DNA of 64,000 nucleotides from the NCBI GenBank assembly GCA_030427585.1, contig JAUIBW010000029.1:1-64000 (forward strand). Direction: 5' to 3'. This DNA comes from Bacteroidia bacterium. Lineage in GTDB: Bacteria > Bacteroidota > Bacteroidia > Flavobacteriales > Flavobacteriaceae. This document shows, in pieces, positions 55,681-64,000 of the stretch; positions within the stretch are counted from its first letter, which is position 1; each line of letters starts with the position of its first letter. The notes beneath the pieces were generated by a model, which saw nothing but the letters and a program-made list of their open reading frames with translations, was not told where the DNA came from and did no database searches. The position numbers were made by a program, and so were the translations under genes.

Positions 55681-55820
55681 AGTACCCTCCCCCTACTGCA
55701 GAAGTACCCCTCCCCCAGTACAAACAAAGGCCAATCCTATGTAAAACAGAGGTAGCACCTCTGTTGAACACAAGTGCTGCTTCTGATTGAAGTACCCCAC
55801 CCCTCTAATCGAAGTACCCC
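55681..55820. repeat. GC-rich island with GAAGTACCCC repeats
   Basis: In very AT-rich DNA, AGTACCC(T/C)(C)C occurs at 55680, 55703, 55785 and 55811, mostly as GAAGTACCCC. Between them lies AACAGAGGT-agc-ACCTCTGTT (55745-55765), a perfect 9-bp hairpin. It ends against the left end of the IS. The 378-base gap from 55491 holds no gene; a CATACC...GGTATG pair at 55527-55565 may be a weak terminator of the glycosidase gene. Confidence 0.5.
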
Positions 55821-55868
55821 TAACCAGGTGTCTTGTCCTGAAATAGGTTTACACAAACAGTGTAAAAA

Positions 55869-56240
55869 ATGGAAAGATATTCAAAACCATCTTCATCAAA
55901 AAGGCAATCTAGATACAGTGAAGATTTTAAGCAGTTTATTTGTAATGAACATTTAAGAGGAGGTCATTCTCTAACTTCTCTTAGGATACGATATAATATT
56001 GGAGGCAAAATGACGATTTCCAGATGGTTAAAAACTCTTGGTTATTTAACTCCTAAATTAGTATCTTCCTGTGGTATGGCATCTGAAGAATTAAAATCAT
56101 CCAATCCGGATAAATCACGATCTGAATTAGAACAAGAATTGCAGGAGGCTAAATTATTAGCTGCAGCTTACAAGAAGATGATTGAGCTTGCTGAACAGGA
56201 GTTTAAGATCAAGATTATAAAAAAGTCCAATACCAAGTAA
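55869..56240 (+). CDS. IS3-family transposase OrfA
   Basis: 123 residues. A helix-turn-helix of the transposase-8 type (RYSEDFKQFICNEHLRGGHSLTSL, then GGKMTISRWLKTLG) with a leucine/glutamate-rich coiled tail (SRSELEQELQEAKLLAAAY). It binds the IS ends and gives the first part of the OrfAB fusion. Confidence 0.9.
   Translation: MERYSKPSSSKRQSRYSEDFKQFICNEHLRGGHSLTSLRIRYNIGGKMTISRWLKTLGYLTPKLVSSCGMASEELKSSNPDKSRSELEQELQEAKLLAAAYKKMIELAEQEFKIKIIKKSNTK
56219..56225 (+). other. A6G slippery heptamer for -1 frameshifting
   Basis: AAAAAAG sits in the orfA frame as (at)A-AAA-AAG near the end of orfA. The -1 frame is open from about 56207 through orfB. Slippage here would fuse the HTH of OrfA to the DDE domain of OrfB. 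This is the classical signal in IS3-type elements. Confidence 0.75.
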
Positions 56241-56248
56241 TCCAAGAG

Positions 56249-57151
56249 ATGAAAAACACGTACCCAAAGATAAGTTTAGGCAGGTTCTGCCGATTACTTG
56301 GAGTGACTCGTCAGGCATATTATCAACATTTTTGGCATAAAGAACAAATTACTTTAGAAGATAATCTAATCATTTGTGAAGTATTACGGTTTAGGAAGAA
56401 TCATCGTCATATAGGCACCAGAAAACTATATGAGCTCTTACAACCTTTTTTAATGGAACATCAAATAAAGATGGGGAGAGATCGATTATTTGATTTGTTG
56501 GCAGCGAATAATTTATTAATCCGGCGTAGAAAAAGAAGGTTATATACTACCAACTCCTTTCATCGGTTTAAAAAGTATCCAAACCTCATTAAAAATTTTG
56601 TAGCTACAGCAACAAATCAATTATGGGTGAGTGATATCACTTATTGGAGAATTGATAGTGGATTTATATACATTAGTTTGATTACAGATGTTTATTCCAG
56701 AAAAATAGTCGGATATCATTTAGCAAATCACTTACAAACTACAGCCACTATTGAAGCTTTACAAATGGCAATATCAACCTTACCTGAGCATCATTCATCG
56801 CTTATTCATCATTCAGATAGAGGAACTCAGTATTGTAGTAATGAGTATGTTGAAGTATTGAAAAACTACAATATTAATATCAGTATGACACAACAAGGAG
56901 ATCCGTTAGAAAATCCAATTGCAGAAAGAGTTAATGGGATTATAAAAGAGGAGTATTTAAATGATTATCAAGTAGAAAATCTACAGCAAGCAAAAGAATT
57001 ATTAAACACAGTAATAAAACTATATAATAATGAAAGACCCCACATGAGTATAGGAAACCTTACTCCAAATCAAGTACATCAAACTAATATGAAAACTGAA
57101 AAACTATGGAAGAATTATTATGTGAAAAATCCTATTATTGTAAACCAATAA
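56249..57151 (+). CDS. IS3-family transposase OrfB (DDE integrase)
   Basis: 300 residues. The catalytic triad is D in NQLWVSDITYWR, D in LIHHSDRGTQYCS and E in NPIAERVNGIIKEEY, with the YNNERPHMSIGNLTPNQV ending. It is in the -1 frame relative to orfA. It performs strand transfer; the full-length active enzyme is probably the frameshift product. Confidence 0.9.
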   Translation: MKNTYPKISLGRFCRLLGVTRQAYYQHFWHKEQITLEDNLIICEVLRFRKNHRHIGTRKLYELLQPFLMEHQIKMGRDRLFDLLAANNLLIRRRKRRLYTTNSFHRFKKYPNLIKNFVATATNQLWVSDITYWRIDSGFIYISLITDVYSRKIVGYHLANHLQTTATIEALQMAISTLPEHHSSLIHHSDRGTQYCSNEYVEVLKNYNINISMTQQGDPLENPIAERVNGIIKEEYLNDYQVENLQQAKELLNTVIKLYNNERPHMSIGNLTPNQVHQTNMKTEKLWKNYYVKNPIIVNQ

Positions 57152-57231
57152 TAGGATTAAATAGTAACAGTAAACATATATCAGGATTTAAATAAAAACT
57201 GTAAACTTTTTTTAGGACGATACACCCTTCA

Positions 57232-57265
57232 TTATATGGGGGGGACCCCATATCGATATGGGGGC
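57232..57265. repeat. G/C-rich overlapping palindromes right of the IS
   Basis: CCCCATATCGATATGGGG (57246-57263) is an 18-bp perfect palindrome, and ATATGGGG...CCCCATAT just before it offers an alternative pairing. The rest of the gap to 57447 shows nothing else. Confidence 0.5.
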
Positions 57266-57447
57266 GGGCTATTTTGAAGTTGCATAGAAAGTAGGGGTAT
57301 TCTTTCTCGATACTTCCCTTCTTTGTTAGATCGAATTGATTTTGTTGCGTCAAATTCGGGTTTATAAATACCATAGTATTAATGGTGTTTTACCAGAATA
57401 TCCTTCAAAAATTTCTATATTGCTTATTTCAATTAGAACTATAAAAG

Positions 57448-58314
57448 ATGGATAGTATATCGACAATTATTTTAGCTTTATCTCTTATTATTATAATGTT
57501 AGGAATGGGATTATCGCTGGTTGTTGATGATTTTAGAAGAATATTTATATATCCTAAAGCAATACTGTTAGGATTGACCAATCAAATACTAATTTTGCCA
57601 GTATTAGGATTTGCATTAGCATCTTTATTTCCTATTCAACCCGAGATTGCAATCGGAATAATGATTTTAACTGCGTGCCCGGGTGGGCCGACGTCTAATT
57701 TGATATCTCATTTGGCAAAAGGGGATATAGCATTATCTGTTACCCTTACTGCATTAAGTAGTTTTATTACTATTTTAACTATACCTTTTATTATAAATTT
57801 TGCACTTCTTCATTTTTTGGAAGAGGGGCAAATGATTAAATTAGATGTAGTAACAACTATTGTTCAGATATTGGTAATTACTATTATTCCTGTTAGTATT
57901 GGGATGTCAATTAGAAAATATAATGAGCGGTTTGCTTTAAAAATGGCTAAACCTGTTCGGCGAGCTTCCGGAATTGTGCTTATACTTGTAATTGCGGGTA
58001 TCACCATTAAAGAAAAAGATAATATTGTGTCTTACTTTCAGCAAGCAGGAATAGTTGCTTTATGCTTAAATGTTATTACAATGATTGTGGGGTATTATTC
58101 TGCTAAATTATTTAGTATTAAAGATAAAAGAGCGATTTCAATCGCAATAGAGTCAGGAATCCAAAATGGAACTTTAGCAATAACTATTGCTGTTGTTTTG
58201 CTTGAAAATACCTCGTTTGCAGTTGCTCCGGCAGTGTATAGTTTATTAATGTTTTTTACAGGAGGTATTGCTGTTTATTTGGGTATTAAGAAAAGTAATA
58301 CCCAAGAAAATTAG
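57448..58314 (+). CDS. Bile acid:sodium symporter family (BASS) transporter
   Basis: 288 residues with eight or nine hydrophobic segments. ILTACPGGPTSNLISHLAKGDIALSVTLTA and the later GIQNGTLAITIAVVLL are the two crossover motifs that bind sodium in the family. It probably takes up an organic anion; the substrate is unknown. It stands alone after the IS. Confidence 0.88.
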   Translation: MDSISTIILALSLIIIMLGMGLSLVVDDFRRIFIYPKAILLGLTNQILILPVLGFALASLFPIQPEIAIGIMILTACPGGPTSNLISHLAKGDIALSVTLTALSSFITILTIPFIINFALLHFLEEGQMIKLDVVTTIVQILVITIIPVSIGMSIRKYNERFALKMAKPVRRASGIVLILVIAGITIKEKDNIVSYFQQAGIVALCLNVITMIVGYYSAKLFSIKDKRAISIAIESGIQNGTLAITIAVVLLENTSFAVAPAVYSLLMFFTGGIAVYLGIKKSNTQEN

Positions 58315-58420
58315 TAGTACCGATCCCGTTGGGCGGGATGCATATCCAAAAGACGGTCAGATGTGCTAACAATTGTACCACAGTACATACTATATGATAT
58401 TGGTTCTGGTATTAGGGCCT

Positions 58421-58452
58421 TATCAAAAAAAGCGCCCAATTCTTTGGGCGCT
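58421..58452 (-). terminator. Terminator of the beta-propeller amidohydrolase gene
   Basis: AGCGCCCAA / TTGGGCGCT stem with a 4-base loop, followed on the minus strand by seven U. It lies about 105 bases after the stop. Confidence 0.85.
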
Positions 58453-58556
58453 TGGTTATATTTAATTTTTGTTTTAAATCACTTCCGTTATAAAAATATT
58501 AATAGTTTCTTTATTGTTTTCAAATATTAACTGAAATTAACTCCATTTTCACGTGC

Positions 58557-61500
58557 CTACTTCTTAATTCCAGGTAATCCATTCGGTTTTTTGGTTTGCC
58601 AATAAAAAGCTTCTGCTTTTTGTTTTTTTGGCCACACTTCATCCAAGGTATTTGCATTATATACTCTTCCATTTTTGATGACATGGGTTAGTGTATTCGT
58701 GTTTCTGATATTTTCTAATGGGTTTTTTGATAAAATTAAAATATCGGCTAGTTTTCCGGCCTCAATACTTCCCAAGTCATTATCTAATCCCAATGCTTCA
58801 GCACCAAGTGTCGTAGCAACTCTAAGCGCATCATGATTTTTCATTCCGCCACTACCCACAGACCATAATTCCCAATGAAACCCGAGTCCTTGTAATTGTC
58901 CATGACTTCCTACTCCAGCCAAACCACCTGCTTCTACCAAGTCTTTCATAAAGGCTGCATGTTTTTTAAATATATGTTCTTCTTCCATAAACCAACCTGG
59001 TCTTCTTCTTGATTTTTGTGCTAATTCTTCATAAGGTGTGAAATATTGTATTTTTTGATCACTCCAAACATTTTCACGTGAGTAATAATAATTTTCTGCC
59101 CAGGGGCCACCATAGGATACTAATAAAGTGGGGGTTACTGCCATTTTTGAATCTGCTACGGTTTTTACGACATCTTTATAGATAGGGTAAATAGGTAGGG
59201 AGTGTTCATGACCGGGATAACCGTCTAGGAGCTGAGTCATATTTAGTTTAAAATCTAACCCTCCCTCGGTAGTAGGCATTAGTTCTAATTCTTTGGCAGC
59301 CATCATAATCCATTGTCGGTGTTTACGGTTGCCCACCAAATACATTTTGATACTCTTGGTATTGTAATACTCGCTATACTGTTTTAATATATCTTTGGCA
59401 TGATCCAGGCTTTCGACTTGATATTTCCAAAACCCAACTCCCGGGCCAGTACTATATACACGTGGACCATTAATCATACCAGATTCTACCATATCACTAT
59501 AAGTAAGCACATCTGTTGTAGCAGTTTGTGGATCCCTGGTAGTGGTAACACCATAGGCCAGGTTTGCAGAATACATCCACACCTGGTTTTTATGAACGCC
59601 CCAATTAGGCCACATATGGGCATGAGTATCAACAAATCCAGGAACTAATGTTTTTCCAGAAACATCAATAGTTTGGGTACCTGTAGGAATGGTTAAGCTT
59701 CCCGAAATACCAACAGCTTTAATTCTATTGTTCTCTATAAGAATATCCCCTTTTTTGATAACATCGTATCCTTTCATAGTAACAATATGACCTCCTTGTA
59801 ATAATAAAGATCCTTTAGGGATATCTTTTTTATAATTTACTTTGATTTTAAATTCTTCAGCTTCAAATTTTGGTTCTTTCTTTTTTTCATCTTCTTTTTT
59901 CTCTGTTTTTGTAGTATCAGATTTTTTAAGTTCTTCTTCTTTTTTTTTGGCAGCAGTTAAGCTATCGGTAAACTTTTTTCCTGCTTCCAGATCATATCTA
60001 AAATGACTTGCACCTAGGGACCAATGTACTTTTTTACTATTCGAGGACCAGGCAGGAAACTCGCCCCCCATAATTGTTAATTTCATAGCCGGAAATGCAG
60101 CTCCGCTAACTTTGGCAACAGAAACCGAAGGTGTTTTACCATATCGAGGAATAATTACTGTATAAATATCATTATTAATTAAGGCAAGTGCAGTTTTCCC
60201 ATCTGGCGAGATCTGTATTTCTGATGGTTTAGAAGCTTTACTTTTATCACGCCATCCTTCTTCTGCAGATGGTAGCGCAGTAGAAATAAAACCGTTAAGG
60301 TTGTCTTCATGATGATCTTTACCAAAAATATCTTGAGAACCATAAGTAGTGATTCCGGTTAATTTTAGATGCTCTTTTTCATCAGATCCATCCCAACGAA
60401 TAGAAATTAGCCCTTTTTCATTGCTACTTAGATAAATACGGTTATCTATTTTGGTAAAATGAGGATTTTGCCTTCCTTTTGTTTTATCTATCATATTGAT
60501 AGTACCTCCATCAGCATTTATCCATACTAAATCTTCTTGTGCTCTATTTGAAAATGGATTAATTGCATCATCATAGGTTTGAGCTACCCCTCGATGAAAT
60601 GCAATTCTATTCGAAGAATAAGACCAGGAAGGTTTTGTATAAATACCGGGTTGTTTGGTTAATTGTACAGGCGCAGAGCGACCATCATGACTTACTTTAA
60701 ATAAATGACCGCCTCCTTGTTTCCAGGTAGTGAATACAATATGTTTTCCATCAGGAGACCAGGTAGGTTGTGCTTCTGTAAAATTATTTGTAGTTAAACG
60801 TCTGGGAGTACCATTAGGTAAATTCATTACATATAATCGATTCAGTGCAGTAAATGCCAGTTTCGAACCGTCTGGTGAGGGCTTGGCATCACGAATCTGG
60901 GTTACCAATGCATTTTCTGTATCTTTTATAGGATATTTGAAAGCTAGTTTTGGCCCTAAATCAAGTTTTACATCAACTTGAAAAGGGATTTCTTTAGCAG
61001 TGTTATTTTCTACAGAAACAGCATATATTTTTCCACCATACGAAACAATCAGGTTCTTATTATCAGGAGTAAATGACATTGCCGGAAGTACTCCCAGAGG
61101 AGCAATTGATTCTTGCTCATCTCGTTGAACCGGGTATGCTAACCATCGTTCTTTTCCTGTTTTTAAGTTTCGCAATACAAGCCCGGTTTCTTCTTCAAAA
61201 CGAGTACCATACACTAACCAATTGCCATCATTAGATAAAGTAGGAGTAAAAGCAGAACCATATCGAGAAGTTATTACTGCCATATCACCATCTTCCATGT
61301 CATAAGTCCCTATTTGATATTGTGGTAATTGTGCATTGTAGTTCCATGAACCTTTTCGCTGAGAGAAATACAACAATTTACCATCGGCACTAAAAGCAGG
61401 ATCAATAGCTTTAATATCTTTAGGTTTTTCAAACAATTGACCCCCAGAGCCACCTTCTTTATGATAAATATGTAGTTTAATATTTCTACGTCCTTTACCT

Positions 61501-61967
61501 CCTACAATATATTCGCCATCGGTAGTCCATTCAGCAGAAAAGAAATTGTGCTTTTCTTCTTTGGTAATCTGTTTATCCTCTTTGGTAGCCAAATCCAGGG
61601 TCCAGATATTATCAGAACCACTTTTATCCGAGATAAAAACCAGAGATTTGCCATCAGGACTATATCGGGGATGTACATCATATGCCATACCACTAGTAAT
61701 TTGTGTTGCTTTACCACCACTAATAGGAATGGAATAGATATCACCCATTAGATCAAAAACAATAGTTTTTCCATCCGGACTTACATCTAGCGAAATCCAG
61801 GTTCCCTGATCAGTTGTAAAGGATATGGTACGTTCAGGTTCTAAAGGAAGCTCCTCAGTTGCTTTTTTGATCGAATCTTTTTCCTTTTTAGCATTTTGAG
61901 AAAATGTAGTGAGCGTGCATAAAAATAAAATTAGGGAAGTAACTCTTAACGTGATGTGTGAATTCAT
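58557..61967 (-). CDS. Secreted PD40/TolB-like beta-propeller fused to an amidohydrolase
   Basis: About 1136 residues from the start at 61967 (MNSHITLRVTSLILFLCTLTTFSQ signal); an ATG at 62009 would add 14 residues. Residues roughly 40-670 contain repeated propeller blades (SPDGKSLVFISDKSG, SPDGKHIVFTTWKQG). A Lys/Glu-rich linker follows (EEELKKSDTTKTEKKEDEKK). The C-terminal amidohydrolase has PGFVDTHAHMWPNW and PGLAD-like GKLADILILSKNPL. It is a large exported hydrolase, probably for peptides; the substrate is not known. Confidence 0.88.
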   Translation of the reverse strand: MNSHITLRVTSLILFLCTLTTFSQNAKKEKDSIKKATEELPLEPERTISFTTDQGTWISLDVSPDGKTIVFDLMGDIYSIPISGGKATQITSGMAYDVHPRYSPDGKSLVFISDKSGSDNIWTLDLATKEDKQITKEEKHNFFSAEWTTDGEYIVGGKGRRNIKLHIYHKEGGSGGQLFEKPKDIKAIDPAFSADGKLLYFSQRKGSWNYNAQLPQYQIGTYDMEDGDMAVITSRYGSAFTPTLSNDGNWLVYGTRFEEETGLVLRNLKTGKERWLAYPVQRDEQESIAPLGVLPAMSFTPDNKNLIVSYGGKIYAVSVENNTAKEIPFQVDVKLDLGPKLAFKYPIKDTENALVTQIRDAKPSPDGSKLAFTALNRLYVMNLPNGTPRRLTTNNFTEAQPTWSPDGKHIVFTTWKQGGGHLFKVSHDGRSAPVQLTKQPGIYTKPSWSYSSNRIAFHRGVAQTYDDAINPFSNRAQEDLVWINADGGTINMIDKTKGRQNPHFTKIDNRIYLSSNEKGLISIRWDGSDEKEHLKLTGITTYGSQDIFGKDHHEDNLNGFISTALPSAEEGWRDKSKASKPSEIQISPDGKTALALINNDIYTVIIPRYGKTPSVSVAKVSGAAFPAMKLTIMGGEFPAWSSNSKKVHWSLGASHFRYDLEAGKKFTDSLTAAKKKEEELKKSDTTKTEKKEDEKKKEPKFEAEEFKIKVNYKKDIPKGSLLLQGGHIVTMKGYDVIKKGDILIENNRIKAVGISGSLTIPTGTQTIDVSGKTLVPGFVDTHAHMWPNWGVHKNQVWMYSANLAYGVTTTRDPQTATTDVLTYSDMVESGMINGPRVYSTGPGVGFWKYQVESLDHAKDILKQYSEYYNTKSIKMYLVGNRKHRQWIMMAAKELELMPTTEGGLDFKLNMTQLLDGYPGHEHSLPIYPIYKDVVKTVADSKMAVTPTLLVSYGGPWAENYYYSRENVWSDQKIQYFTPYEELAQKSRRRPGWFMEEEHIFKKHAAFMKDLVEAGGLAGVGSHGQLQGLGFHWELWSVGSGGMKNHDALRVATTLGAEALGLDNDLGSIEAGKLADILILSKNPLENIRNTNTLTHVIKNGRVYNANTLDEVWPKKQKAEAFYWQTKKPNGLPGIKK

Positions 61968-62708
61968 TGATTGAGAATGTTGAATTATTTTAAAAGTAAA
62001 TATAAACAATAAATTGATGGGCTCTCTTCTTGTTCAAGGCCTTAAGTACTAAAGTTTTGTGAAATGTATTGCTTTTTTAAGTTCTCTAAAAGGAAATTAA
62101 TAAGATTATCTTTAATAAAATCATTAAACCGACACATATTAAAAAAAGTTGATAAATATCAGGATTTGGATTGATGAATTCGAGAATTTGAATGATGATA
62201 AGAAAGTATTTTTGAATCATTATTAGTTACAGATCTACACAAGCTTATGAAAACCAGTAAAGTACTCTCATTTTCAACTTTTGTATACGACCATTCATTA
62301 CAAATTTACATTCCTAAATGTTAGAAAAAAGGAAAAGCCGCACTACAGCTTTATAAAAGCACATAGCATTTTTATAAAAATGAATTCAGTTTAAGAAAAT
62401 AAACTATCATCAGGATAGATGTAGTCTATAGTATTGGTCTATAATCTATATGATGATAAAAACTTTATTCAAATAAAAAAATAATGAACTAGGGGGTAAT
62501 TATGATTAATACGTCATAATAAATAGACACAACCATTTTAATTAGTAACCAAATTAAAACCTATGAATACTCAAAAAACCAGAAGGAACAAAACAAAAAT
62601 TATTATTTCCCGACCCCAATGTCTTTTTTGGACATAAAAGGTTTTTATCAGAAAAACCTTGAACTAATTTCTCTAAACACACAATCTTAATTAATTAAAA
62701 CTCAACTT
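61968..62708. other. Long AT-rich gap without a gene
   Basis: No convincing reading frame: the longest small one (62563, about 24 residues) has no support. The only clear structure is AAGGTTTTT-atcag-AAAAACCTT (62638-62660), a 9-bp perfect hairpin about 50 bases before the S8 peptidase ATG. It may shape the leader of that mRNA. Confidence 0.4.
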
Positions 62709-64000
62709 ATGAAATCAAGGAAGAGTATATTCCTCCTTATTCCTTTTTTGTTGTTTTCGATATTCGTTAACGCACAAAATCAGAATGATCGAGAGAATAT
62801 TAAAAAGCAGACCAATTTACAAGCCTTACAAAGGATTGTTGACAGGTCTAATAATGTAAATAATGCCAATAGGGCCAAAATTGCAAATCAAAAAGTTCCT
62901 CTTACTAAGACTACCGCAGATGGTCGATTAGGAGTTTTTTATTCTTTTAATGAAAAAGGTGAAGCCATTTATGCATATGATGATAATGTTGATGCAGCTG
63001 CTTCGGGACGTACAAATAAAATTTGGACAGGAGGTTCATCTGGGCTCAATCTTACTGGTGCTGGCATCGAAATAGGTGTATGGGAAAGTGGTTATGCCAG
63101 GCCGACTCATCAGGAATTTGGAGGCAGAGCCTCTAATGGAGGTGATGGTGGATCAGTTACCAGTCATGGAACACATACAGGAGGTACATTAATTGCCAGT
63201 GGTAACGATCCGTCAGCCAGAGGAATGGCTTCTGGAGCAACTATAAAAAATTACACAGCGTCTGGGATGGTAACAGAAGCGGCTTCATTTGCTGCTGCTG
63301 GAGGAATTTTGGCTAATAATTCTAATACCCCAAGTGGTTCGGCAGGTGTTTATGACGCTACTGCCCGTGATATGGATGAAGTTACTTATAATGCCCCATT
63401 TTATCTGCATTGTAAATCTGCAGGAAATAGCGGAAATAATTATGGAGTAGTAAAAACAAACCAGCTTGCAAAGAATTTACTGGTTGTCGGAAATTGTAAT
63501 GATGTACTAAACTATACCGGACCTTCTTCGGTAAGTATGTCTTCATCTAGTTCTTATGGCCCTTCTGATGATTGGAGAATTAAACCAGATATTACTAATA
63601 ATGGAACTTCGGTATATTCTTCAGATAGTACCAATGATACAGATTACGGCACTAAGAGTGGTACTTCGATGTCTACTCCAGCTACAGCAGGTACTATTGC
63701 TTTGCTACAAGAGCATTATAAAAATATTAATGGAGTGTACATGAGAGCTGCTACAGCTAAAGGATTGATTATTGATACCGCTGATGAAATGGGGGCCAAT
63801 GATGGCCCTGATTTTGCAAGTGGATGGGGACTGGTAAATGCAGAAAGAGCTGCTCAGGTAATTACTAATAATGGTACTACATCTATTATAGATGAGTTAA
63901 CCTTAAATAATGGAAGCACATATACCAGAGCTATTATTTCTAATGGATCTACTCCATTAGCCTTGACTATCGTATGGAATGACCCTGCAGGAGCAATAGG
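62709..64000 (+). CDS. S8 (subtilisin-like) serine peptidase, 3' end cut by the window
   Basis: The frame from ATG 62709 stays open to the window end (430 codons and more). Signal peptide KSIFLLIPFLLFSIFVNAQ. The S8 landmarks: H153 in TSHGTHTGGT, oxyanion N240 in CKSAGNSG, nucleophile S320 in SGTSMSTPATAG. At the position of the catalytic Asp the sequence is IGVWESG, so Glu126 replaces Asp. A jelly-roll region begins near the end. In this phylum such proteins usually end in a type IX secretion signal, which would lie outside the window. Confidence 0.85.
   Translation, partial: MKSRKSIFLLIPFLLFSIFVNAQNQNDRENIKKQTNLQALQRIVDRSNNVNNANRAKIANQKVPLTKTTADGRLGVFYSFNEKGEAIYAYDDNVDAAASGRTNKIWTGGSSGLNLTGAGIEIGVWESGYARPTHQEFGGRASNGGDGGSVTSHGTHTGGTLIASGNDPSARGMASGATIKNYTASGMVTEAASFAAAGGILANNSNTPSGSAGVYDATARDMDEVTYNAPFYLHCKSAGNSGNNYGVVKTNQLAKNLLVVGNCNDVLNYTGPSSVSMSSSSSYGPSDDWRIKPDITNNGTSVYSSDSTNDTDYGTKSGTSMSTPATAGTIALLQEHYKNINGVYMRAATAKGLIIDTADEMGANDGPDFASGWGLVNAERAAQVITNNGTTSIIDELTLNNGSTYTRAIISNGSTPLALTIVWNDPAGAI

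Larger units (their letters stand above)
55827..57226 (+). mobile_element. IS3-family insertion sequence
   Basis: About 1.4 kb. The ends form imperfect inverted repeats: left GGTGTCTTGTCCTGAAATAG, right (other strand) GGTGTATCGTCCTAAAAAAA, matching 22 of 27 positions when extended to the shared GTTTACA. It carries orfA and orfB in overlapping frames with a slippery heptamer between them, as in IS3 elements. Both frames are intact, so it could be active. No 3-4 bp target duplication is obvious around the ends. Confidence 0.88.

Noticed and set aside
55681-55820. A CRISPR-like repeat array (GAAGTACCCC)
   Set aside because: The repeats are only 8-10 bases, spacing is irregular, and no spacer-sized units or cas genes are present.
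57135-57374. Small gene on the minus strand over the right IS end
   Set aside because: It runs across the IS border and an unusual palindrome and has no recognisable domain; most likely chance.
58322-58340. ATCCCG/CGGGAT hairpin as terminator of the BASS gene
   Set aside because: The stem is short and not followed by T; it may still help, but support is too weak to list.
62563-62635. A 24-residue peptide gene
   Set aside because: Too short, no leader pattern, no conserved relative nearby and unconvincing composition.

Overview
The window is chromosomal DNA from a marine-type member of the Bacteroidota, most likely family Flavobacteriaceae and possibly close to Aquimarina (genus is a guess). 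The signs are: low GC; a gliding-motility ABC ATPase (GldA type); a GLPGLI-family protein beside a TonB-dependent-type outer-membrane barrel; many lipoproteins; promoter-like TAnnTTTG boxes; SAM-I riboswitches upstream of split metH and metY; and a large S8 peptidase with a signal peptide. I recognised no rRNA, tRNA or CRISPR array.

Layout. 1-7 kb: end of a membrane protein, gldA, a five-PAS histidine kinase with a single-domain response regulator, a palindromic MITE-like element, a GIN-domain lipoprotein and a PagL-like lipid A deacylase. 7-12.8 kb: metF and a split cobalamin-dependent methionine synthase (two genes with a four-helix-bundle gene wedged between them) behind a SAM-I riboswitch. 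13-17.7 kb: a repeat-domain lipoprotein, a Coa1-like gene broken by a second MITE copy, a 2Fe-2S ferredoxin, a DUF5009-type membrane acyltransferase and a GHL10-type lipoprotein. 17.9-25.9 kb: one long minus-strand sulfate-assimilation and siroheme operon: DUF2061, cysH, cysD, cysN, a sulfite reductase with a C-terminal HEPN-like domain, SUMT, precorrin-2 dehydrogenase and an FNR-type flavoprotein. 26-27.4 kb: a lipoprotein and two tandem cysteine-rich leader peptides. 27.5-34.2 kb: a minus-strand homoserine/methionine operon (metY, metX, thrA, osmC, metZ) behind a second SAM-I riboswitch, with metK diverging. 36-39.5 kb: two paralogous small secreted proteins, DoxX, a DUF1624-type acyltransferase and a small anchored protein. 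39.6-46.1 kb: DUF302 lipoprotein, outer-membrane receptor and GLPGLI protein, divergent from a two-component system; the shared intergenic region carries three GTTAAC words exactly 10 bp apart. 46.3-55.5 kb: deoxynucleoside kinase, DUF2461, KDO transferase, DegT aminotransferase, SNF2 helicase, amidohydrolase and phosphodiester glycosidase. 55.8-57.2 kb: a complete IS3-family element with an A6G frameshift site, between GC-rich repeat islands. 57.4-64 kb: BASS transporter, a beta-propeller plus amidohydrolase fusion, and a truncated S8 peptidase whose usual catalytic Asp is Glu.

The central theme is sulfur. Sulfate is activated (CysDN), reduced (CysH, then siroheme sulfite reductase fed by its own siroheme genes and an FNR), joined to activated homoserine (ThrA, MetX, MetY/MetZ), methylated (MetF, split MetH) and turned into SAM (MetK). 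SAM then feeds back through two SAM-I riboswitches. The items most worth following up are the paired cysteine-rich peptides, the GTTAAC operator with a near-leaderless promoter, the MITE-broken Coa1 gene, two copies of a structured dispersed repeat, and the duplicated sequence in front of the cys operon.
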